Shown here in pieces: positions 27,633 to 35,439 of a stretch of 35,439 bases of DNA. A program made the translations under genes and the position numbers. Every line of letters begins with the position of its first letter. Position 1 is the first letter of the stretch. Location: NCBI GenBank assembly GCA_015059195.1, contig SVAW01000004.1:1-35439 (forward strand). Reading direction: 5' to 3'. The DNA comes from Bacillota bacterium (lineage in GTDB: Bacteria > Bacillota_I > Bacilli_A > RF39 > UBA660). A model generated the notes under the pieces. It did not search any database. It saw only the letters and a list, made by a program, of their open reading frames with translations, and had not been told where the DNA came from.

Positions 27633-28688
27633 CTTTTTCTTTTTAGATAGTGTTTCATGGTCAAATATAATATTTGTTTTTATAACAAATATTATCACTA
27701 TAAATAATAGTACTCCATAAATAATATATCCTAGTGATCTATTCTTTAATACATATACTATAGATGCAAATGAAAATAATAAATTAATTAAATAAATTAT
27801 TAATACCGTAGTTCTTTGGGAAAAATTGCGATTTAAAAACTGATGATGAATGTGAAATTTATCCGGAGTAGAAATACTTTCACCCTTAAGTAATCTTCTG
27901 ATAATTGCAAATAACGTATCCAATATTGGAATAGATAAAATTAAAAGTGGAATTATCAAAGAAGTCATAGTTACATTTTTAAATCCTAATAAAGCTATAA
28001 CTGCAATAATAAAACCTAAAAACATAGAACCACTATCACCCATAAATATTGTAGCTGGATAAAAGTTATGAACTAAGAATCCTAAACTAGACCCTAACAT
28101 AACAAAAGTTAATACGAAATCTAATCCTACCGAACCTTTTATTGTTGCAATAATTCCTATGGTTAAAAAATAAATAGAACTAATACCACTAGAAAGTCCG
28201 TCTAAACCATCAATCAAATTCATACAGTTAATACAACCTACAATAAATAAAACTGTAAGTGGGTAGGATAAAATACTAAAATTAATGTAAATTCCAAAAG
28301 CACTAACATCTTTTAAAACTATATTTCCATAAAACACTACTACCAACGCAGCGATAATTTGACCGATAAATTTAGTTGATGCTTTTAACGGTTTTATATC
28401 ATCTACTACCCCTGTTAATACAATAATGAAGCTTCCTATTAAAATGGAATTCATAGTAGCACTGTGCTGCCCAAATAACATATATCCTAATAAAAATCCC
28501 CCATATATTCCTAAGCCCCCTAATCTTGGCATTGGCTTAACATGCACTTTTCGCTTATCTGGAATATCTACTGCATCTACATGAAGAGCAATCTTTTTTA
28601 TAAATGGAATTATTAGTGCAACAAATAAAAATGGTACCATTACTATCCAAAAAATTCTAATTAATATATCTTGATTCATATACGTCAC
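27618..28688 (-). CDS. Undecaprenyl-phosphate GlcNAc-1-phosphate transferase (TagO/WecA, MraY family)
   Basis: DIPDKRKVHVKPMPRLGGLGIYGGF, NLIDGLDGLSSG, FMGDSGSMFLGF, HHQFLNR. Confidence 0.92.
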   Translation of the reverse strand: MTYMNQDILIRIFWIVMVPFLFVALIIPFIKKIALHVDAVDIPDKRKVHVKPMPRLGGLGIYGGFLLGYMLFGQHSATMNSILIGSFIIVLTGVVDDIKPLKASTKFIGQIIAALVVVFYGNIVLKDVSAFGIYINFSILSYPLTVLFIVGCINCMNLIDGLDGLSSGISSIYFLTIGIIATIKGSVGLDFVLTFVMLGSSLGFLVHNFYPATIFMGDSGSMFLGFIIAVIALLGFKNVTMTSLIIPLLILSIPILDTLFAIIRRLLKGESISTPDKFHIHHQFLNRNFSQRTTVLIIYLINLLFSFASIVYVLKNRSLGYIIYGVLLFIVIIFVIKTNIIFDHETLSKKKKAIKK

Positions 28689-28710
28689 CTTTAATTATTA
28701 TAACATATAT

Positions 28711-28736
28711 ATAAAAAAACAGATATAAAATCTGTT
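28711..28736 (-). terminator. Terminator of mreB/mbl
   Basis: Minus strand AACAGAT-TTTAT-ATCTGTT then T-run. Confidence 0.8.
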
Positions 28737-29724
28737 ATTTATCAACAAGATGCAGGTTATTTAACAATATTCCTGTTCCTTCCACAACACATGTTAATGG
28801 ACTTTCTGCAATAAATACTGGGACTTTTAATTCTTGTGATAACAATTGATCAAATCCTTTAATTAACGCTCCGCCACCAGTTACAACTACTCCTTTATCA
28901 ATTATATCGGCAGAGAGCTCCGGAGGGGTTTTTTCTAATACATTCTTTGCTGTATGAATAATTGTATATATGCTCCCTCTTAATGCCTCTTCAATCTCAT
29001 CTGATGCTACTGTAATGGTATGTGGAAGTCCTGTCACCAAATCGCGGCCACGTACTTGCATTTTTTCCTTTTTTGAATCAGGATACACATTTCCTATAGT
29101 AATTTTAATGTCTTCAGCAGTACGCTCACCAATTAATAATTTATACTTATTTTTTACATATTTTACAATATCCAAATCAAAAGTATTTCCCGCCACTTTA
29201 ATTGAAGAACTAGTAACAATCCCACCTAGGGATAATACGGCTACATCAGTAGTTCCGCCACCAATATCAATAACCATATTACCACTAGGTTTTGCGATAT
29301 CTAATCCAGCGCCCACTGCAGCAACCTTTGGTTCTTCTTCTAAAAAAACTCTTTTAGCTCCGGTTCTTTCTGCTGCCTCTTTAATGGCATTTTTTTCAAC
29401 ACTAGTAATATTAGAAGGGCAACAGATAAGAATTCTAGGTCTTGCAAAAGGATTTTTGCCGTTTACTTTCTTTATAAAATGATCCAGCATAATTTCTGTT
29501 ATATCAAAATCAGCAATAACTCCATCTTTCATTGGTTTAATTGCTACAACCGATCCTGGAGTTCTGCCTAACATATCTCTAGCTTCTAATCCCACAGCTA
29601 GTGGTTTTTTTGTTTCTGAATCAATTGCTACTACACTTGGTTCATTTAAAACAATGCCCTGTCCTTTCACGAAAATAAGTACATTAGCAGTTCCTAAATC
29701 TATACCTATATCCTTTGCAAACAT
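28735..29724 (-). CDS. mreB: Rod shape-determining protein MreB/Mbl
   Basis: IGIDLGTANVLIFVKGQGIVLNEPSVVAID; IDIGGGTTDVAVLSLGGIV; next to spoIIID as is mbl in Bacillus. Confidence 0.95.
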   Translation of the reverse strand: MFAKDIGIDLGTANVLIFVKGQGIVLNEPSVVAIDSETKKPLAVGLEARDMLGRTPGSVVAIKPMKDGVIADFDITEIMLDHFIKKVNGKNPFARPRILICCPSNITSVEKNAIKEAAERTGAKRVFLEEEPKVAAVGAGLDIAKPSGNMVIDIGGGTTDVAVLSLGGIVTSSSIKVAGNTFDLDIVKYVKNKYKLLIGERTAEDIKITIGNVYPDSKKEKMQVRGRDLVTGLPHTITVASDEIEEALRGSIYTIIHTAKNVLEKTPPELSADIIDKGVVVTGGGALIKGFDQLLSQELKVPVFIAESPLTCVVEGTGILLNNLHLVDK

Positions 29725-29757
29725 AATATTATCCTCCCTTCTATTGTCTTTTTTATA

Positions 29758-30012
29758 TTAACAAGACTTATTTCGATACTTTTGTCTTGTAGATTCACCA
29801 CCACGCAGGTGTCTAATATCAATATGATATTTTAGTATTTTATCAACTTCTATGTATTTAGCTTTATCAATTTTATGCAATCTTTCATGTAAATCTTTAT
29901 GAACTGTACTCTTTGAAACTTTAAAAATACTGGCTAACTCACGCACTGTTTTTCCTGTTTCAATAATATAATCGGCTTCACTAATTACCCGCCCAGAAAT
30001 ACTGTTATTCAT
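29758..30012 (-). CDS. spoIIID: Sporulation transcriptional regulator SpoIIID
   Basis: ETGKTVRELASIFKVSKSTVHKDLHERLHKI; RBS AGGGGTG before MNN start (track start 30021). Confidence 0.93.
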   Translation of the reverse strand: MNNSISGRVISEADYIIETGKTVRELASIFKVSKSTVHKDLHERLHKIDKAKYIEVDKILKYHIDIRHLRGGESTRQKYRNKSC

Positions 30013-30076
30013 AAAATACACCCCTTAATAAATTATATATTTTATGGGGTCTTTTATTCGAAAAAAAGCTCCCGCA

Positions 30077-30706
30077 TTAAATTTCAGAAACTTTTTTATC
30101 ATAATAATCTTCTGGATTTACTACTAACCCTTTTACAATAAATTCAAAGTGTAAATGATTATTTAAATCTTTTTCAAGATTACATGTCCCGCTTTTTCCA
30201 ACAATCATGCCTTGTTTTATTTCTTGATTTTCTGTTACCTTAACTTCACTTAGACTCTGATAAATACTTATCATATCATTACTATGTGTAATTTCTACTA
30301 TTTTCCCCAAAGATTGGTCCTCTTTAATTGATGTTACAGTACCATCTAATACTGCTACTACTTCAAAAATTTCTTTTTTACCGTAGCTAACTCCACTATT
30401 TTGAAGATAGGTATTTTCAAAAAATAAAAGTGACTCTTCTTGATCTTTTGCTTCGTCCTTATAATTATAATAGTTTTTTACTATAGTAATATCTTTATCT
30501 ACGAAGGGACGAATAATAGTATCTGAAGTGTTTACAACTGGCAATTCGGAATCAAAAATAGTTTGATTCACATAATCGTCATCTAATCCGTTAAAATTAC
30601 TAGTAGGCATCATGCTTTCAATTAAATATAGAGTTCCTAACAACGCTATAAATCCTAATGCATAAAAACTATATACAACTGGCTTTTTAAATCTTCTATT
30701 TTTCAT
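30077..30706 (-). CDS. SpoIIQ-like protein with degenerate M23/LytM domain
   Basis: Single N-terminal TM; VVAVLDGTVTSIKEDQSLGKIVEITHSN...HLHFEF; lies between spoIIID and spoIID. Confidence 0.82.
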   Translation of the reverse strand: MKNRRFKKPVVYSFYALGFIALLGTLYLIESMMPTSNFNGLDDDYVNQTIFDSELPVVNTSDTIIRPFVDKDITIVKNYYNYKDEAKDQEESLLFFENTYLQNSGVSYGKKEIFEVVAVLDGTVTSIKEDQSLGKIVEITHSNDMISIYQSLSEVKVTENQEIKQGMIVGKSGTCNLEKDLNNHLHFEFIVKGLVVNPEDYYDKKVSEI

Positions 30707-30759
30707 TTTCTCACCTCTATTTTAAGTGTGAGCAAAATAAAAACTTTTATACTCAATTT

Positions 30760-31674
30760 TTAAATTTTTTCTAATTTAGTTCCTATATAATAATACTCTA
30801 GTATTTCTTTATAAGAATATCCTTTTTTTGCCATTGCCAGCGCACCATATTGACTTAAACCAACACCATGTCCATAGCCTTTGGTTTTGACTATTACATT
30901 ACTCCCAACTTGATTGATACTAAAGTGAGTAGATCTCAAATCCAGCAAACTATAAATGTTACTGCCAGTAAACTTTGTTTTATTTATCAACAACTCTTTT
31001 ACCCTACCTGTACTAGTTGTTTTGGTGATTTCAATTTTAACCTCTTTATTATATTCTAAATTCAACCTATCATAAAATTCTTGCAAGCTAAATTCAAAAG
31101 AATCATTGAATACTGGGGATACCTCCTCGTCCCAAGAGGAATCTACACTTCTCAAATATGGTAATTTCTTAGAAAATATCTCCTCACTGTTTTCTGTTTT
31201 TCCAACACTCGTTGAAAAAAACAAAGCTTCAATAATTTCTCCTTTATACGTTAGAAACTCACCCCTTGTATCAAGGACCGCTATTTTAATTTTATTAATT
31301 TTTTCTTGATACTGCTCCTTCCACTTTTCTCTTAATTCCGCGTCACTAATATATACTTGATCATCCACGGTATCTACAATATCATAATCTTTTTTTTGAT
31401 TAGCCTTTATTTTCTTCATGACATAAGTTCTGGCTGCAACTGCCTGCGCTTTTAAAGCTTCCAAATCAAAACTTACTGGCATTTCTCCAGCTAAGACTCC
31501 AACTATATAATCTTCAAAAGGTACATTTTCAATTTGTCCTGTTTTTTCTCTTTTTACTCTAACGCTCATATTTGAGGAATAATAAAATTTTATCTCCTCG
31601 TCCCTGATAAAAAACGTGACAATAAAATATGGTATTAAAATTATTAAGATTGACAAAAAAATTATTTTTTTCAT
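30760..31674 (-). CDS. spoIID: Stage II sporulation protein D
   Basis: VPFEDYIVGVLAGEMPVSFDLEALKAQAVAARTYV...GYGHGVGLSQYGALAMAKKG. Confidence 0.95.
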   Translation of the reverse strand: MKKIIFLSILIILIPYFIVTFFIRDEEIKFYYSSNMSVRVKREKTGQIENVPFEDYIVGVLAGEMPVSFDLEALKAQAVAARTYVMKKIKANQKKDYDIVDTVDDQVYISDAELREKWKEQYQEKINKIKIAVLDTRGEFLTYKGEIIEALFFSTSVGKTENSEEIFSKKLPYLRSVDSSWDEEVSPVFNDSFEFSLQEFYDRLNLEYNKEVKIEITKTTSTGRVKELLINKTKFTGSNIYSLLDLRSTHFSINQVGSNVIVKTKGYGHGVGLSQYGALAMAKKGYSYKEILEYYYIGTKLEKI

Positions 31675-31743
31675 AATATCCCTCTTTTATATTATTCTCT
31701 TTTGTTCATTATATATTATAAATTCTATTTTTTTTGTCAAAAT

Positions 31744-31767
31744 AAAATAGACAAAATGAATTGTCTA
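31744..31767 (-). terminator. Terminator of the DUF1146 gene
   Basis: Minus strand TAGACAA-TTCATT-TTGTCTA followed by TTTT; the stop codon is the first 3 nt of the stem. Confidence 0.75.
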
Positions 31768-31959
31768 CAAAAATTTCGAATATAAAAAGAAATCATAAAC
31801 GAAGTTAACCACCAAATAAGATATTGATAGTGCAACAAATAAATATAATATACGAGATTGATAATATCTGTTTTTTTTAAATACATTAGTTATATTAATG
31901 CTATCCAATGCCCAAATTGAAATTACCGCAGTAATGATGTAAAGGATTGCTTTAAGCAT
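31765..31959 (-). CDS. DUF1146 (YwzB-like) small membrane protein
   Basis: 64 aa with two TM segments; directly upstream of spoIID as in Bacillus. Confidence 0.7.
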   Translation of the reverse strand: MLKAILYIITAVISIWALDSINITNVFKKNRYYQSRILYLFVALSISYLVVNFVYDFFLYSKFL

Positions 31960-32395
31960 CTTTCTCGTATTCCTTTATCATATTAATTCTATTTATATGT
32001 CTTTCTTCATTGGAAAAAGACGTATTTAAAAATGTTGTTATGATTTTCTTTGCTAAAATAAAACTTGTTTTTGAGGATAGAGCTAAAACATTAGCATCGT
32101 TGTGCTTTCTTGCTAAAGCTGAATCTTTGGCATTATGAACAAGAGCACATCTTATACCTTTTACTTTATTTGCAGCAATGCTCATTCCAATTCCTGTTCC
32201 GCAAATTAATATACCAAAATCTGCTTGGCTTGATAATAACATATTTGTAACTTCAAATGCATATTTTGGATAATCAACAGACATCTCTTCGTTTACACCT
32301 AAATCTATAACATCGTATCCATTAGCCTTTAAAAATGAAACTACCTTATTTTTTAATTGTGTTCCTTTGTGATCATTTCCTATTATTAACTTCAT
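31952..32395 (-). CDS. rpiB: Ribose-5-phosphate isomerase B (RpiB/LacAB)
   Basis: IIGNDHKGTQLK, VDYPKYAFEV, GILICGTGIGMSIAANKVKGIRCALVHN; start MKLIIG with RBS. Confidence 0.95.
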   Translation of the reverse strand: MKLIIGNDHKGTQLKNKVVSFLKANGYDVIDLGVNEEMSVDYPKYAFEVTNMLLSSQADFGILICGTGIGMSIAANKVKGIRCALVHNAKDSALARKHNDANVLALSSKTSFILAKKIITTFLNTSFSNEERHINRINMIKEYEKDA

Positions 32396-32460
32396 CTTAT
32401 CACTCTCCTTATTCATTATACTATATTTTGAGAAAAAGAAAAACATTTCAAAAGAAATGT

Positions 32461-33924
32461 TTATCTATATAAATTCCATGGGTTTACTCTCTGCGATGAC
32501 CAAGTAAATGGTTTCCCACCGTACCAAACAGCAAAGTGTAAATGCGGCCCGGTCGCTTGACCTGTCATCCCAACATATCCAATAACCTGACCTTTCTCAA
32601 CATATGCTCCTACTGTTACATCTTCATGAAACCTGCTCATATGATTATATTGGGTCCAATAGCCATTATTATGATTAATGATAATATAATTTCCTGCATC
32701 TTTATCTTTTCTTCTTGTTTCTACCACACCAGAATTGGCCGCGTATATTTCTGATCCATATCCTGTTCCAGCAATATCTAGTGCCCCATGTAACTCACGC
32801 ATTCCTGTAATTGGATTAATTCTGTACCCATAGTTAGAAGTAATTCTCCATCCACTTTCGGTTGGCCATACCCATGAACCACTACCTACTCCATGGACTA
32901 CTTTTCCACCTTTTATTACTATCTTATTTACTGTAGGTTTTAGTTGAACTTTAGATCTAGGGTTAACATAAACTGTAGTTCCGTTTGTAATCTTAACATA
33001 TTGATTAACTCTGATAAGACCATCTTCTCCATCACGCTTTACCTTGGTTACACCAATATTTAACGTTTCGTCTATTTCTTCTATTGTTTTATATTTATCT
33101 ACAACATCTTCTACAACTTCTTGTTCTACAGTTATTTTGATTTGTGGATTTAATATACCAATAGTAATTTGTAATCCTGGGTATAAAAGTGCATTGGCAT
33201 TTTTAAACTGAGGATTGGAAATCAACAATTCCTCAACGTTAATTTCATGATTAAATGCAACTTGTTCAAGTGTATCTCCAAGTTTAACATTGTATATTTT
33301 TTGTTGCTCCGTTGTACCAAATAATAAATATTTTGTTAAGTCCTCACTATTTGCATAAATAGTCTCATCGACAGGGATATTTGTTTCTTTAATTGTCATT
33401 TGATTTTCAATATACACATTATTGATGTATGTTCCTACATCCTCAATTGGAGTTTGTGTATTATTAATATAGGCATTGTATGCTTCTGTTCCAACAAATG
33501 TTTTAATAGAATCCTCTAACGCAGTCCTATAAATTCGTTCATCGATAACATAAATTGCTTGTTTACTTTCTTCCGAAAAAACCGTTATCTCGTACCCCTT
33601 AATAGTAAATGGCCTTTTTTCCTGAATAATTTGATAAATGTCTTCTACATTCATTATGTTCTCTTTAAAACTTACAATCTTTTTAATTTCAAGCCCTTTG
33701 GGTGCATATACTTCATCTACGTTATATTTTTCTTTAATATAGCTTTGCGTGTTATTGATATATTTTTCTAAAGCTTTTTGTGAGTCTATATTCCCTATTA
33801 ACTCACCATCTAAATATACTTGATAAAATGTTTGTGGCTGATTATTTCTTTCGTTTGAAAAACCAAAAAAAGCGGTAATACTTGCGATTAAAAGCATTGA
33901 TATTACTAATAAAACTTTTTTCAT
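32461..33924 (-). CDS. Secreted M23 peptidase with LysM and G5-like domains
   Basis: Signal/TM; YNVKLGDTLEQVAFNHEINVEELLISNP (LysM); HGALDIAG...HLHFAVW with intact M23 ligands. Confidence 0.92.
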   Translation of the reverse strand: MKKVLLVISMLLIASITAFFGFSNERNNQPQTFYQVYLDGELIGNIDSQKALEKYINNTQSYIKEKYNVDEVYAPKGLEIKKIVSFKENIMNVEDIYQIIQEKRPFTIKGYEITVFSEESKQAIYVIDERIYRTALEDSIKTFVGTEAYNAYINNTQTPIEDVGTYINNVYIENQMTIKETNIPVDETIYANSEDLTKYLLFGTTEQQKIYNVKLGDTLEQVAFNHEINVEELLISNPQFKNANALLYPGLQITIGILNPQIKITVEQEVVEDVVDKYKTIEEIDETLNIGVTKVKRDGEDGLIRVNQYVKITNGTTVYVNPRSKVQLKPTVNKIVIKGGKVVHGVGSGSWVWPTESGWRITSNYGYRINPITGMRELHGALDIAGTGYGSEIYAANSGVVETRRKDKDAGNYIIINHNNGYWTQYNHMSRFHEDVTVGAYVEKGQVIGYVGMTGQATGPHLHFAVWYGGKPFTWSSQRVNPWNLYR

Positions 33925-33985
33925 CCATTTACCACCTTTCATACAGTAAAAATAATATACCATAAAAAAAGAAAAAAATCAAAAA

Positions 33986-35439
33986 TCACTTTTGTTTTTT
34001 TCTTTTGTACTTATTAAATATCTTGTTAAAGAAATTAGCGCCAAATATATCGTCAATCAAATTAAATTTTATTGATATAAAAAAGTATACTGTCGCACCA
34101 ATTACGGTACATATAATAATATTTAATAGCGATACCCAACGATTTATGTTATTAATATCTATGATCATTTTCAAACCACTAAGAACAACTAACATAATTA
34201 ATAGACTAGCAAAAATTTTAGGCAAACATTTTAAGGTATCTTTATAACTGAAATGATACTTTTTCTTTAATAGCACTAATATCACTATAAGAGCAGTAAA
34301 TTCTACTAATGCATTAGTTACTGTTGGAGCAAAGTAAGCTTCTATTCCAAGAAAAGAGAATAAATGCATCATTGGAATATTTAATCCAGCCTTAGCTATA
34401 AAACTACCAATAAGTGTTCCTAAGGCAATTTTAGTTTCACTCATAGATTGAGCCAGGTTAATAATCGTCGTATACAAGCTAAAAAACACAACCTGTAGTA
34501 TAAATATCTTAAATATTTCTATGCTTAAAGCGTTATATCCATAAAATATAACCCAAACAGGTGTAGATAGAAAGCTTATTCCAAATGCCATAGGTAATGT
34601 TATATATAACAACATTTTTAACGTTTGATTGAGTTTATTATTTATATCTTTATAATCATGCTTTGCCGCACTACCGGCTATATTAGGAACCAAACTTATC
34701 GTTAAGCCTAAAGAAATAGATATAACAATCATATTTAACTTAGTACCCCATGTTGCCATAACGCCTAAAGCAGTTTCTGCAGATGAAATATCATATCCTA
34801 GGCTTACCATTGTTCTAACTACAGTCATAGAATCAACCACGCCATAAGCAGATTTCAATAAATCAATTATAACAAATGGTAAAGCATAAAAAATAACTTG
34901 CTTTAATAAATATTTTTTATCAAATTTTTTTTCTTCTTCTAAAACTTCATATATTTTTTTGTTATTTGCCTTTTTGGACTTTATTTTTAGATATATGTAC
35001 GATATAAGAGCACCGATAGAAGCACCAAGTATAGCTATATATACAGCATACTCAATCGGAAAGTGAAATGCCTTCACAGTTAGAAAGCTTCCAACTATAA
35101 TTATTGTAACCCTAACAATTTGTTCTATCACTTCTGCTATGCTTGTTGGTGTAATAAATTTATGTCCTTGCAAATATCCTCGTAAGATACTCAATTTAGG
35201 AACTATTAATAAAGCCAAAGACACTAGCCTAATAGCCATTGTCACTTCCTCTATTGTATTACCACCCTGAATATCACCAATAATTAAATGTGCGATATAG
35301 GGAGCAAAAACCACCAAAACTACAAACATAACTATTCCAATCAAACTTATAAGTTTTGATGCAACATGATATATTCTTTCCTTAGTACTATGAAATCCCA
35401 GTTCATCATATTCACTTATTATCTTAGAAATAGCAGTTG
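33986..35439 (-). CDS. SpoVB-like MOP/MATE-superfamily polysaccharide flippase, 5' end outside window
   Basis: Frame stays open past track start 35344 to the window end, adding ...AISKIISEYDELGFHSTKERIYHVASKLISL; multiple TM segments. Confidence 0.85.
   Translation of the reverse strand, partial: TAISKIISEYDELGFHSTKERIYHVASKLISLIGIVMFVVLVVFAPYIAHLIIGDIQGGNTIEEVTMAIRLVSLALLIVPKLSILRGYLQGHKFITPTSIAEVIEQIVRVTIIIVGSFLTVKAFHFPIEYAVYIAILGASIGALISYIYLKIKSKKANNKKIYEVLEEEKKFDKKYLLKQVIFYALPFVIIDLLKSAYGVVDSMTVVRTMVSLGYDISSAETALGVMATWGTKLNMIVISISLGLTISLVPNIAGSAAKHDYKDINNKLNQTLKMLLYITLPMAFGISFLSTPVWVIFYGYNALSIEIFKIFILQVVFFSLYTTIINLAQSMSETKIALGTLIGSFIAKAGLNIPMMHLFSFLGIEAYFAPTVTNALVEFTALIVILVLLKKKYHFSYKDTLKCLPKIFASLLIMLVVLSGLKMIIDINNINRWVSLLNIIICTVIGATVYFFISIKFNLIDDIFGANFFNKIFNKYKRKKQK

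Noticed and set aside
28970-29482. 170-aa + strand ORF antisense to mreB
   Set aside because: Shadow ORF from codon bias of the opposite strand; mreB is unambiguous and no RBS or family match is seen.
1-35439. CRISPR array search
   Set aside because: No regularly spaced 25-40 bp direct repeats were seen by eye on either strand.

Overview
AT-rich, Bacilli/Mollicutes-like chromosomal segment from a lineage that carries sporulation genes. Almost every gene in the first 20 kb is on the minus strand. Housekeeping content: addB-addA, an RluA-family pseudouridine synthase, CIRCE-controlled clpB, a MetGL/YnbB-like PLP enzyme with an SDR reductase, plsC-like, a short UvrD-like helicase, tRNA-His, a D-Ala-D-Ala ligase family protein, typA, a TagO/WecA-like transferase, mreB/mbl, rpiB. 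Sporulation content: a SigE/SigK-like sigma factor, a fused CotJA-CotJB followed by CotJC, SpoIIID, SpoIIQ-like, SpoIID, SpoVB-like (cut by the window edge). Top candidate for something undescribed: a solitary 591-aa protein (13190-14965, +). It has two RxxxxH HEPN ribonuclease motifs, each followed by a similar block, so it looks like an internal HEPN duplication. It is the only intact + strand gene in the first 20 kb and has its own consensus promoter and hairpin terminator. Other notable items: divergent XRE regulators whose shared palindrome supplies both -35 elements, a multi-Myb-repeat protein in an operon with the sporulation-type sigma factor, a structured intergenic region at 18998-19156, and many stop codons embedded in terminator hairpins. 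All calls come from reading the sequence; no database search was run.
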